From: Acidovorax radicis N35
Lineage (GTDB): Bacteria > Pseudomonadota > Gammaproteobacteria > Burkholderiales > Burkholderiaceae_C
NCBI RefSeq assembly: GCF_000204195.1
Contig: NZ_AFBG01000008.1
Span: forward strand, 1 to 64,000
Direction: 5' to 3'
Length of the DNA stretch: 64,000 nt
Made by a program: the position numbers and the translations under genes. The notes under the pieces are model-generated. The model saw only the letters and a program-made list of their open reading frames with translations. It was not told the origin of the DNA and did no database searches. The first letter of the stretch is position 1. Every line of letters starts with the position of its first letter. This document shows, piece after piece, positions 8,359-17,225 of this stretch.

Positions 8359-10260
8359 AAAGTCCACCTGATTCGCAAGGCAACGTTGCGGGGGATTTTT
8401 TTGCGGCTCATCGGCGCATTGAACTCCGGGTGAGCGCCATCAAACAGATTCTGACCCACGATCGAAAATTCGACCCCGGGCCGCACTGTCCAGCCAAAAC
8501 GCACATCCACGGCCGTGTATGCAGGCACCGCGGGGTCGGGCAACGCCCCTACCCTTCGCACAATGACGTCGAGTTCCTGGCGATGGGGCAGATTGAATCC
8601 GGCACGCAGCATCCACTGGTGGCCAGGATCGTTGCCCAGCGCGCGGGGCCCTTCTGGATCGGTGCTCCCGGGCATGACGCGCAGGTTCTTGCGCAATACC
8701 GACAATCCGCCCGCCAACCGCAGATTGCGTGCCGCGTGCCACTCGCCCCAGGCTTCCAATCCCCAGGTCTTTCCTTCGATCATGTTCTGCACCTGCGCAC
8801 CAGGCGCTCGCTGCCCGCTGCGCAATTTGTCCCAATGGTGCTGAAATGCAGTGACCGAATAGGACAATGTTGACGATGGCTGGGACCGGTATCCAAGCTC
8901 CAGGACCTTGGCGACTTCAGACTCGAAGTCCGGTCCTCCAGCAATGATGAATGGGGGGTTGGGCGGCAGCCGTATGTCGCGGTCCAGGCGCGCTGGCGCC
9001 CGCACTGCCCGTGAAATAGCGCCCCACCAAAGCTGGTGTGGAGAAGGTTTCCACTCAAAGCGCGCGCTTGGAAGGGACTCCATTCCTGTGAAATCATTTC
9101 TTTCCAGTTTGGTGCCAACCGTCAGGTTGAGATGCTCGGTCACCTTGAATTCGTCTTGCACAAACAGATTCGCCCAGTGCAGCGACGCTTGTGCCGGAGC
9201 AAACCCGAAAATCACGCCCGGACGAATGACATCACTGGCCTGCCTGTAACCGCCGCCCCAGAGCAGCCGGTGCGATTCCAGTGGCACACCGTGCTGAAAC
9301 TCCACATCAAGAACACGCTGCCGTGGTTGGTACAGAAACGCGTCTTTCCGGTCCGTGTAGTCGTAGTAGGCCTGCAGGCGAACGTCCTGCCCTGCTTCCA
9401 GCTTTCGCGTCAGGCGGCCGAGGATGTTGGCACCGGATGCTTCCACCCGCCCTATATCAAAACGCCCAAAGAACCCGCGGTTGTCTGTGGCGCCCTCGTA
9501 CACGTCGCCTTGCAAGGTCAGTTCGGTGTCTTTATCCGCCCAATCAGCCCTCCACCCCAGTTGCCCACGCGAACGGCCATCCGTGGCTGCTGTGTTCCCT
9601 ATCGACACAACCGGGCGCGTCACATCCCCCTTTGCATAGACGCGAAAAGTAGCGCCCTCGCCCAGCACGCCACCGTATCTGAAAGACGCTTCCCGCCCCT
9701 GATTGCCCGCGCCAACCACCAAAAGTCCCCCCTTGGGTGTGGGCAGAGGATTTGGTGATCACGTTGATCACACCGTTGACTGCGTTGGCGCCCCACAGAG
9801 TGGCGCCAGGCCCGCTGATGACTTCTATTCGATCGACGTCTTCCAGCATGACGTCCTGCTGGTCCCAAAAAACCCCTGAGAAAAAAGGTGTGTAGACCGT
9901 GCGCCCATCGATCAAGACCAGGAGCTTGTTCCCAATGGCATTGTTAAAGCCACGTGCACTGATTGCATATTGGCTTGCGTCAAGGCGGGCGACCTGAAGA
10001 TTGGGCGCCAAGCGCAAAGCTTCCGGAAGGGTGGCAGCGCCCGAACGGCGGATACTGTCGGAAGTGATCACAAAAATCGCGGCGGAAGCGTCCCCCAGAA
10101 ACTCGGGATGCCTCGCAGCGGAAGTGATCTGAATGTTGGCCAGCTCTTCGATGGAAAGCTCGGCAAGCAAGGAGGCCTTGTTATCCTGTGCCTGCACAGA
10201 AGACAAAGGCAGCAAAGACAGGGTCAACCACGCTGTCAGGTATGTTCGGATCTGTATCAC
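8355..10260 (-). pseudogene. TonB-dependent receptor, frameshifted at a C6 run
   Basis: With one base removed this reads as a receptor of about 634 residues: a signal peptide (YLTAWLTLSLLPLSSVQAQ), the plug domain (SARGFNNAIGNKLLVLIDGR; GPGATLWGANAVNGVINVIT) and a 22-strand barrel ending in VALRIRWTL with a terminal aromatic strand. The plug frame and barrel frame meet at six C residues (9727-9732, plus strand). Five would give TQGGLLVVGAGNQG in frame. The start is GTG 10260, with GGGGGAGG just upstream. The barrel frame can restart only at a poor GTG. It heads the operon containing YfiR, the CHASE8 kinase and the receiver. The break may be a sequencing error, a phase-variable tract or real decay. 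Ligand unknown. Confidence 0.8.
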
Positions 10261-10399
10261 GGCCAGCCTCCCCCATGTTTGCGTGGCAAGCTTTCGTAGC
10301 CAGCCATTCAAAGCATGGTAGGTTGAAAACCTTTTGGTGCAAACCTTTCAACGGGGGTTGCGCATCCAAACGACGGAAATTGAGAACTTCTTGATGCCC

Positions 10400-10414
10400 A
10401 GGGTGCTGCACCCT
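10400..10414. promoter_or_regulatory. Perfect 15-bp palindrome AGGGTGC-T-GCACCCT
   Basis: Seven-base arms pair exactly about a single central T. It lies 56 bp before the start codon of the REC-PAS-GAF-GGDEF-EAL-REC gene, the right place for an operator; the compact symmetry fits a dimeric DNA-binding protein better than an RNA hairpin. The regulator is unknown. Confidence 0.5.
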
Positions 10415-10437
10415 AGACTACTTTCAGCACGGCAGTG

Positions 10438-10460
10438 TTCCGCAGGCTCGTCCTGCGGAA
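10438..10460 (+). promoter_or_regulatory. Stem-loop abutting the Shine-Dalgarno of the downstream EAL gene
   Basis: TTCCGCAGG (10438-10446) and CCTGCGGAA (10452-10460) are perfectly complementary with loop ctcgt. The ribosome site AAGGAGG begins at 10459, so the last two stem bases belong to it. Such a strong hairpin directly against the ribosome site of a TTG-start gene suggests translational control or transcript stabilisation. This is inference from structure only. Confidence 0.5.
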
Positions 10461-10470
10461 GGAGGAATAC

Positions 10471-13400
10471 TTGCAAGCCGCCCCCCTGAACATCCTGATG
10501 GTCGAGGATGAGCCCAACGACGCGGAACTCGTCGCACATACCTTGCGGCGTGCATCGTTGCACTTTACGAGCCGCCGGGTAGACAACGAAGAACGGCTGC
10601 GCCACGAGCTGCGTGCGAGCGTGCCGGACATCGTCCTTTCAGATTTCAGCATGCCCCGCTTCAATGGCATCGACGCGCTGTCAGTGGTCAGGGAGATGTG
10701 CCCAGAAGTTCCGTTCATCTTCGTATCTGGAACGATTGGAGAAGAGAACGCCATCAGTGCTCTCAAAAGCGGTGCAACGGACTACATCCTGAAGCATGAC
10801 CTGGGGCGTCTTGCCCCGGCAATCCATCGCGCTCTCAACGATGCCGAGCTGGTGCGGGAGCAAAAGCGCACTCAGGAAGCTTTGCGGCATAGCGAATTGC
10901 GGTTTCGCCTGGCGGCCTCGACGGGCGATGTCTGGGACTGGAATATCGACACGGGCATTGCGCAGATTTCAGCGCAGTGGAAGTTTCGCCTGGGCTATGC
11001 GGACGAGGAAATTGAAAATACGGCAGCGGCATGGCTCAATCTATTGGAGCCCAGCGATCGACAGATGGTCCTGAGCGCCTTTGCAGCCCACATCAAAAAC
11101 CGTGCTCCGTACGATGTGGAATACCGGGCATTGGCCAAAGACGGCTCCTACCGCTGGTCGCATGCCAAGGGCCAGGCGGTGTGGGATCACAATGGCTTGG
11201 CGACCTATATGGCCGGCTCTGTCGTTGACATCACCGAGCGAAAGAATGCAGAACTCAAAGTCAAGCGCCTCAACCGGATTTATGCGGTATTGAGCAGCAT
11301 CAATTCTTTGATTGTAAGGACACAAGATCGCAAGGATTTATTCCAGGAGGCCTGTCAAATTGCCGTGAATGCCGGTGGCTTTTGCCTGGCATGGATTGGA
11401 ATTATCGACATTGAGGTGCAAAAAATTACCGCTGTCGCATGGGCAGGTGCGGGAGAGGATTATATTGATCACATACCGATGGGAATCGATTCCGATCGGC
11501 AGGACTATGGGCTTATTGGCGAATGCATTGAAAATGCAAAAACCATTTTAGTTCAAGACATCAAGAGTGACACCAGGATTTTATTGCAACAGCAGGCGAT
11601 CTCCCGAGGTTTTCAAAGTTTTGGACTTTTCCCTCTTTCTGTCAACAAGAAGCCCATCGGGCTCATGGCCCTATACGCTTCCGATCAGGACTTTTTTGAT
11701 GAGGCCGAAATTCGGTTGCTCCAGGAGCTCGCATCTGACATTGCGTTCTCTCTGGATCATCTCGAAAAATCAGAACGGCTCAACTATCTTGCCTACTATG
11801 ATGCCCTGACAGGACTTCCCAATCGAAGCCTGCTGCAAGATCGCTTTCACCAGCTGATTAAAAATACCATTCGGGAAGAAGATGACGGCTGCATTGCATT
11901 GATATGGATGAATATCGAGAGATTCAAAAATATTAATGATACTTTGGGCCGGCATGCCGGAGATGCAATGATTCAATCGGTCGCCAGGCGATTGATTGAA
12001 GCACTGGGCTCCAGCGACAAAATAGCACGAATGGGATCAGATCAGTTTGGAATCATCGCAACGTATCGGAGCGTTCCTGCAGAAATAGCCCACCTTCTGA
12101 CTGAAAAAATATTTCCCTTGATGGACCGTCCTTTCATCTTTGAAGGGAAAGAGCTGTATTTGTCTTTCCGGACTGGGATATCCCTTTTTCCCGACGATGG
12201 AAAAGATGCAGACACATTGTTCGCGCATGCTGAAGCGGCTTCGCGTGAGGCCGGTGCGGCCAGTGGCCGTTACCAGTTCTACACGCCGTCCATGAATTCC
12301 CAGGTGCACAATCAACTCAACATGGAGAGCAAGCTTCACAAGGCGCTCGAAAATGAAGAGTTCGTATTGCACTACCAACCTAAAGTTTCGCTTTGGGATG
12401 GAAAAATTACCGGAATGGAAGCGCTTATTCGATGGAACGACCCCGACGCCGGGCTTGTATCGCCTGCGGTTTTCATCCCCATTCTGGAAAAAACCGGTTT
12501 GATCATCGACGTTGGGCAATGGGTTCTACAAAAAGCTATTCAGGACTATGAGAAATGGCGCAGCCAGGGTCTGGCCCCATCGCGGATCGCTGTCAACGTT
12601 TCGGCAGTCCAGATACGCCGATCAGAATTCGCCAGTGTTTTGAAATCCTGCCTGAAAGGTTATCAAGGGTCGGAGGTGCCTCTTGATATTGAAATCACCG
12701 AAAGCCTTTTCATGGAGGATGTGGACATCAACATTCAACGGCTGCACGATATCCGTGCAATGGGTGTTCGACTGTCTATTGATGATTTTGGAACCGGGTA
12801 TTCTTCACTCACCTATTTAAAGCGTTTTCCTATAGATTATCTTAAAATCGATCAGAGTTTTGTGAAGGAAATAATCTATGATCCCGATGCGGCTGCAATT
12901 TGCAATGCAATCATTGATCTTGCTCACAATCTCAAACTAAAAGTGATCGCGGAAGGTGTGGAAACCGAGGCGCAAATGAATTACTTGCACCGCAAGAATT
13001 GCGATGAAATTCAGGGGTATTTCTTTAGCAAACCGATAGAGGCTACGAGTCTTGGTCGGCTGCTTGCAGATGGGGCCGCACTGAAAATCGCGGCGCAGCC
13101 CTCTGCAGTCGCCAAGAGAATTCTGATCGTAGATGATGAACCAAGCATTCTTTCATCCATGCGACGACTATTGAGGCGTGATGGATACGACATATTGACG
13201 GCGAACAGCGCAAAAGAGGGTTTCGGGATCCTGGCACAGCATGAGGTTCAGGTCATTCTCTCGGACCAACGAATGCCTGAAATGTCAGGAACAGAGTTTC
13301 TTTCGAGGGCACGAGAGCTTTATCCCGACACCATTCGAATAGTGCTTTCGGGATATACCGACCTGGAATCCATCTCAGATGCCATTAACAGGGGCGCAAT

Positions 13401-13500
13401 TTATAAATTCCTGACAAAACCCTGGGATGATGAGTTGCTGCGGGAAAATATTCGCGAAGCGTTTAGGCACTATGATGCGGCACAGCGCAAAAACGCGTAA
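10471..13500 (+). CDS. REC-PAS-GAF-GGDEF(degenerate)-EAL-REC c-di-GMP phosphodiesterase
   Basis: About 1009 residues, soluble. Domains in order: receiver (5-125, Asp in IVLSDFSMP), PAS (135-258), GAF (270-420), GGDEF-like (430-595), EAL (620-860) and a second receiver (882-1000). The GGDEF signature is GSDQF and has no RxxD inhibitory site, so cyclase activity is unlikely. The EAL domain keeps EALIRW, DDFGTGYSSL, KID and EGVE, so it should cleave c-di-GMP. The start is TTG 10471 with AAGGAGG five bases upstream; ATG 10498 would cut into the receiver. The C-terminal receiver has the SGYTDLESISDAIN / FLTKPWDDE type also found in the neighbouring leftward operon. The gene is visibly more AT-rich than its neighbours, hinting at separate origin. 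Confidence 0.88.
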   Translation: MQAAPLNILMVEDEPNDAELVAHTLRRASLHFTSRRVDNEERLRHELRASVPDIVLSDFSMPRFNGIDALSVVREMCPEVPFIFVSGTIGEENAISALKSGATDYILKHDLGRLAPAIHRALNDAELVREQKRTQEALRHSELRFRLAASTGDVWDWNIDTGIAQISAQWKFRLGYADEEIENTAAAWLNLLEPSDRQMVLSAFAAHIKNRAPYDVEYRALAKDGSYRWSHAKGQAVWDHNGLATYMAGSVVDITERKNAELKVKRLNRIYAVLSSINSLIVRTQDRKDLFQEACQIAVNAGGFCLAWIGIIDIEVQKITAVAWAGAGEDYIDHIPMGIDSDRQDYGLIGECIENAKTILVQDIKSDTRILLQQQAISRGFQSFGLFPLSVNKKPIGLMALYASDQDFFDEAEIRLLQELASDIAFSLDHLEKSERLNYLAYYDALTGLPNRSLLQDRFHQLIKNTIREEDDGCIALIWMNIERFKNINDTLGRHAGDAMIQSVARRLIEALGSSDKIARMGSDQFGIIATYRSVPAEIAHLLTEKIFPLMDRPFIFEGKELYLSFRTGISLFPDDGKDADTLFAHAEAASREAGAASGRYQFYTPSMNSQVHNQLNMESKLHKALENEEFVLHYQPKVSLWDGKITGMEALIRWNDPDAGLVSPAVFIPILEKTGLIIDVGQWVLQKAIQDYEKWRSQGLAPSRIAVNVSAVQIRRSEFASVLKSCLKGYQGSEVPLDIEITESLFMEDVDINIQRLHDIRAMGVRLSIDDFGTGYSSLTYLKRFPIDYLKIDQSFVKEIIYDPDAAAICNAIIDLAHNLKLKVIAEGVETEAQMNYLHRKNCDEIQGYFFSKPIEATSLGRLLADGAALKIAAQPSAVAKRILIVDDEPSILSSMRRLLRRDGYDILTANSAKEGFGILAQHEVQVILSDQRMPEMSGTEFLSRARELYPDTIRIVLSGYTDLESISDAINRGAIYKFLTKPWDDELLRENIREAFRHYDAAQRKNA

Positions 13501-13520
13501 TTTTCTAGCTGTGTGATTTC

Positions 13521-14054
13521 TTAGCCATCGGGTCCCAAGACCTCGCCATTGGGGCCCCACGTTACCTGGGTCAGCCCCGGTTCCAGCGCTTCCAGACGGC
13601 GGCGTTCCAGTTCCGTCGCATTCAGCTTCCCGAATTCATGGCGCCCGACGTCAGCCAATTCGCTTTCATGGCGCAGTTGGTCCGCCCTTTCGAGGGCAGA
13701 GCGGACATGACCAAGCAGGTCTTTTTCGTCCCAGGGTTTCAACAGATAACGGAAAACTTCGGCGTCATTGACTGCGCGCATCAGGTTCTCCGAATCGGAG
13801 GATGCACTTAAAACCATCCTGACGGCCTTGGGTTGGATGGCCCGGACCAAGCCCAGAAACTCCACGCCGGTCATGAGCGGCATTCGAAAGTCCGAGATCA
13901 CCACATCAAAAGCAACCTCCCTCAGTCTGGCCAAAGCGACTTCTGGATCGACGGTCTCTTCAATGCGAAGGTCGGAGCCAAGTCCTGCACGGAGGCTCCG
14001 CTTGATCGCTGCCAGGACATGGTGTTCATCATCCAGTAAAAGAATTCTCTGCAT
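13521..14054 (-). CDS. Response regulator receiver with short C-terminal tail
   Basis: A 177-residue protein. The first 125 residues are a receiver (RILLLDDEHH; phosphoacceptor in VVISDFRMPLMTGVEF; YLLKPWDEKDL), of the same subtype as those fused to EAL and HD-GYP domains nearby. The remaining 50 residues are charged, helix-prone, then end in a short hydrophilic tail; no output domain is recognised. It is the last gene of the six-gene leftward operon, 15 bp after the HD-GYP gene. It could act as a phosphate sink or shuttle for the operon kinase; this is inferred from context. Confidence 0.85.
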   Translation of the reverse strand: MQRILLLDDEHHVLAAIKRSLRAGLGSDLRIEETVDPEVALARLREVAFDVVISDFRMPLMTGVEFLGLVRAIQPKAVRMVLSASSDSENLMRAVNDAEVFRYLLKPWDEKDLLGHVRSALERADQLRHESELADVGRHEFGKLNATELERRRLEALEPGLTQVTWGPNGEVLGPDG

Positions 14055-14069
14055 GGACGGCTCCCTCCG

Positions 14070-15416
14070 TTACGGTTTTATAGGCAAGATCATTTCCACG
14101 TCGTCCCGTCCTTCGCGCAATCGCAGCCGTTTGATCAGTTCGGCAGTGAGCACGTGGTCGGCGGCCAACAACACCGCACCTTCACTGGACAGCAGGTCTC
14201 GCGCCAAGACCATGCCGGGTCGAAGTTGCTCGGTGCGCAGCATGCGCGGCGGAATTTCCGCTCCGGGCGCGGCCTTCAGAAGCATCTGCAGGAACACGTC
14301 CACCACCTCAGGATGAAACTGGGTTCCCCGGCCCCGGGCAATCATCGACCGGGCATCCGCAGCACTCAAGGGTGTGGAGCTGAGGTGGCCGATTTGCAGA
14401 TCGTCGTAGGTGTCTGCCACTGCGAGGATGCAGGCTCCCATGGGAATCATCTCGCCGACCAAGCCATCTGGGTAACCCAGTCCATCGTGCCGCTCGTGAT
14501 GGCTTCGGATAATGTTGGAGACCGTCTGCATGTCGTCGAGGGCCATCAGTGCCTGCTCCCCCAACACGGCATGCCGTCGGTACTGCGCCGTTTCTTCTTC
14601 GGAAAGCTTGGGCACGGGCTTGGCCAACAAGGTATCGGGCAGGGCAATCTGCCCAATGTCATGCATGAGCCCTGCGATAAATGCGTCTTGCTGATCCGCT
14701 TCCGCCATGTTCATGGCCCGTGCGGTGCGGCGGGCCAGGTCCGCCACACGGCGTGAATGACCGGAGAGTTGCCCGCCTCGCCACTCCATGAGGTTTGAAA
14801 ACACCTTGATGGAAGTGAGATAGTTCTTCTTGATTTTTTGACTGAGCTGGAGCAATTCGCTGGTGCGCGCCGCGACCTTTTCCTCCAGGGTTTCATTCAA
14901 TTCCATCAAGGCCTGGTTTTTGGACCTGAGCAGTTCCTCCAACCGGGCTTTTTCGTCTTCCAGGGCATGGCGCTCAAAAATCTGGTGCGCCGTGGCAAGC
15001 ACCTCACCGTCATCCCACGGCTTGGTGATGTATCGATAGACTTCTCCGCTGTTGATGGCCGCGATGGTTGAACCAATGTCCGCGTAGCCCGTGAGCAGTA
15101 CGCGCGTCGTTTTGGGCCACCGCTCCCGTATCTGCTCCAGCAACTGGGCCCCGCTCATGCCGGGCATTCTCATGTCGGAGAAGACCAGGTCCACAGGCTC
15201 TTGCTCCAGGTGCGCAATGGCTTCTGCACCACTCGTGGCCGTGGCCACCTGGTATCCGCTGCCACGGAACAGCCGCCTGAGCGAAGCCACAATATTGGGC
15301 TCGTCGTCCACGCAGAGAATGCGCCAGACGCGCTGGCCACCGTCCTGCTTTAGGCTGGCGCCCTCCTCTTGCAAAGCCGCCCCTGACAAGGCGGTGACGT
15401 CGATAGGGGAATTCAC
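14070..15416 (-). CDS. RpfG-like REC-HD-GYP response regulator
   Basis: A 448-residue protein. A receiver (33-145; LCVDDEPN, DLVFSDMRMPGMSG, ITKPWDDGE) is joined by a coiled coil to an HD-GYP domain (about 190-370), followed by a small beta-rich domain (385-448). The GYP signature HHERHDGLGYPDG is intact. The HD signature reads HDIGQIALPD, with Gln replacing the usual Lys of HDIGK. HD-GYP enzymes hydrolyse c-di-GMP to pGpG or GMP with a bi- or trinuclear metal site; the Lys change may weaken catalysis. The C-terminal domain resembles the separate small protein at 17222..17551. It follows the kinase gene by three bases, which makes that kinase its likely phosphodonor. Confidence 0.9.
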   Translation of the reverse strand: MNSPIDVTALSGAALQEEGASLKQDGGQRVWRILCVDDEPNIVASLRRLFRGSGYQVATATSGAEAIAHLEQEPVDLVFSDMRMPGMSGAQLLEQIRERWPKTTRVLLTGYADIGSTIAAINSGEVYRYITKPWDDGEVLATAHQIFERHALEDEKARLEELLRSKNQALMELNETLEEKVAARTSELLQLSQKIKKNYLTSIKVFSNLMEWRGGQLSGHSRRVADLARRTARAMNMAEADQQDAFIAGLMHDIGQIALPDTLLAKPVPKLSEEETAQYRRHAVLGEQALMALDDMQTVSNIIRSHHERHDGLGYPDGLVGEMIPMGACILAVADTYDDLQIGHLSSTPLSAADARSMIARGRGTQFHPEVVDVFLQMLLKAAPGAEIPPRMLRTEQLRPGMVLARDLLSSEGAVLLAADHVLTAELIKRLRLREGRDDVEMILPIKP

Positions 15417-15419
15417 ACC

Positions 15420-16370
15420 TCAAGCCTCCTGCGGGTGACGAATCGGCAGCGTGACACGAAAACGTGTCCCAACCCCCTGCTCACTGAACACGTCAATGCT
15501 TCCAAGGTGCTTCTTGACGATGCCATAGGAAAGAGACAGTCCAAGACCTGTGCCTTTGCCCACCGCTTTGGTGGTGAAGAACGGATCAAAGATTCTTCCC
15601 AGATTTTCCTTGGCGATGCCCTCCCCTGTGTCCTGTATTTCCACCCACACCTGGTTGTCATCAGCGCCGGTGCGAATGGTGATAGTGCCTCGGTCGGCCT
15701 GGATGGCATGTGCGGCGTTGACCAGAAGGTTCATGAACACCTGGTTGAGTTCAGAGGGCAAGCACTCGATATCCGGGATTTCTCCATACGCCTTCACGAC
15801 CTCTGCCTTGTATTTGATTTCGTTGTTGACGATGTTCAGCGTGGAATCGATGCCGTGGTGCAAATCGGCCAGAACCCACTTTTGCGAGGTGTCCACACGG
15901 GAGAAGTCCTTCAGGTTCTGGACAATATTGCGCACCCGGGTAATGCCGTCTTTGGACTCTGTCATCAACGAGGGAATGTCCTCTTTCAGGAAGTCGAGTT
16001 CAATCTTCTCGCGCAAGGCCTTCAAGCGTGCGGCGACGGGAGTGCCCGCCAAGGCGGACTCGGCCTCTTCGTAAGCGGCAAGCATCTGAAACAGATCGCC
16101 CAAATAGCGCTCAAGGGTTCCGAAATTTGAAAATATGAATCCAATCGGGTTGTTGATTTCATGGGCAACCCCTGCGGCCAATTGCCCGATGGAGGCCATT
16201 TTTTCAGACTGCATCAACTTGTCCTGCGCATCCGAAAGCTTGGCGTTGAGCTGCATCAGCTCTTCATTGGAGCGCAACAGCTCCTTGACCCTGTCCGCCG
16301 TGACATCGATGGCAGAGAGCGAGGATGTGGTGTTCATGGCATCAGCCAATAGTGGATCGTGAGAACTCAT
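15420..16370 (-). CDS. Soluble sensor-less histidine kinase
   Basis: A 316-residue cytoplasmic kinase without membrane segments. A short N-terminal coiled coil (RVKELLRSNEELMQLNAKL) leads to a HisKA box (MASIGQLAAGVAHEINNPIG, phospho-His near residue 69), then a HATPase with N box (NLLVNAAHAI), G1 (DTGEGI) and G2 (GKGTGLGLSL). This NtrB-type kinase core is common in kinases that take their signal from protein partners. It sits in the middle of the six-gene operon, three bases before the HD-GYP gene. Lacking its own sensor, it probably relies on the HDOD or small protein encoded just upstream; that link is inference. Confidence 0.88.
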   Translation of the reverse strand: MSSHDPLLADAMNTTSSLSAIDVTADRVKELLRSNEELMQLNAKLSDAQDKLMQSEKMASIGQLAAGVAHEINNPIGFIFSNFGTLERYLGDLFQMLAAYEEAESALAGTPVAARLKALREKIELDFLKEDIPSLMTESKDGITRVRNIVQNLKDFSRVDTSQKWVLADLHHGIDSTLNIVNNEIKYKAEVVKAYGEIPDIECLPSELNQVFMNLLVNAAHAIQADRGTITIRTGADDNQVWVEIQDTGEGIAKENLGRIFDPFFTTKAVGKGTGLGLSLSYGIVKKHLGSIDVFSEQGVGTRFRVTLPIRHPQEA

Positions 16371-16382
16371 ATCAACCCCTCC

Positions 16383-17225
16383 TCAGGCCAGCAATGCGTG
16401 GCAGACCACTTCGTGTTGTTCAGCCACCGCATCAAAAACTTCTGCATAGTCCTTGTCGCCCAGTGCCAGCCGGCCCCATGCATCCAGGGACAGCAGCGGC
16501 ACCATATCGTCTTCCTTGTGCGAAAGATCGAGGCCGTGTGCAATGTTGTCGGCAACATGGACGAGGTCTGCGAGCCCCCTGTTGCGCGTGGAAGGCGGCC
16601 GGTGATGGCATGCGATGGCGGTGACGATCTCTGGGGCAAAGTGCCAATGCTCTGCAATAACACCGCCGACCTCCGCGTGGTCCACACCAAAATGGTGTCG
16701 CTCCGCGGCATGCATAAGACAGTCATGTTCTGCCCGGTAGGCAATGGCGTGGGCATATTCCTCCTCATAGGAACTGACCAGGACCAGGCGCCCGATGTCG
16801 TGTACCAGACCCAGCGTAAATGCAGCGTCCTCGTCCAGTCGGGTGCGCTGCGCCAGGGCTCGGCAGGTAAGCGCGGTACCGATCGAGTGGCGCCAGAACG
16901 CATCAAAGTCGAAACCTTGGCAGCGTGACTTGGAAAACCCGCCGACCAGGCCAGCGGCCGTTGCCACGCTGCGCAACGTGCGCAGTCCCAGGATCGCAGT
17001 CGCCTCGGCGATGGAGGTGACCTGACGCGGTAGGCCATAGAAAGACGAATTCGCGAGCCGAAGGGTTTTGGCGGCAATGGCCTGGTCGTGCGATATCTTC
17101 ACGGCCAGTTGCTCGGCAGAAATATGGCTGTCGCCAAAAGACTGGATCAACTCCAATACCACCGCTGGCAGCGCCGGCAGTTCGTGGACGCTGCGCAGGA
17201 TGGCATCCGTAGTGAGTTGCTTCAT
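16383..17225 (-). CDS. HDOD-domain protein
   Basis: A 280-residue protein that is almost entirely one HDOD domain. The region ELPALPAVVLELIQ through DQAIAAKTLRLANSSFYGLP is the family signature. Unlike many HDOD proteins it keeps HD-like residues (LVHDIGRLVL, later HAEVGG and ACHHRPP), so metal binding is possible. HDOD proteins act in signalling, often as scaffolds next to c-di-GMP enzymes and kinases. Its start overlaps the stop of the small upstream gene as ATGA, and it is 12 bp before the kinase gene. A role as sensor or adaptor for that kinase is inferred. Confidence 0.87.
   Translation of the reverse strand: MKQLTTDAILRSVHELPALPAVVLELIQSFGDSHISAEQLAVKISHDQAIAAKTLRLANSSFYGLPRQVTSIAEATAILGLRTLRSVATAAGLVGGFSKSRCQGFDFDAFWRHSIGTALTCRALAQRTRLDEDAAFTLGLVHDIGRLVLVSSYEEEYAHAIAYRAEHDCLMHAAERHHFGVDHAEVGGVIAEHWHFAPEIVTAIACHHRPPSTRNRGLADLVHVADNIAHGLDLSHKEDDMVPLLSLDAWGRLALGDKDYAEVFDAVAEQHEVVCHALLA

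Larger units (their letters stand above)
10261..10470. promoter_or_regulatory. Divergent intergenic region with direct and inverted repeats
   Basis: This 210-bp region separates the leftward receptor operon from the rightward REC-EAL gene. It holds GTTGAAA (10322-10328) matched by TTTCAAC (10346-10352), and a direct repeat AAACCTTT at 10327-10334 and 10341-10348. The palindrome at 10400-10414 and the hairpin at 10438-10460 are listed separately. Clustered repeats between divergent signalling genes suggest binding by a shared regulator, but none is identified. Confidence 0.45.
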
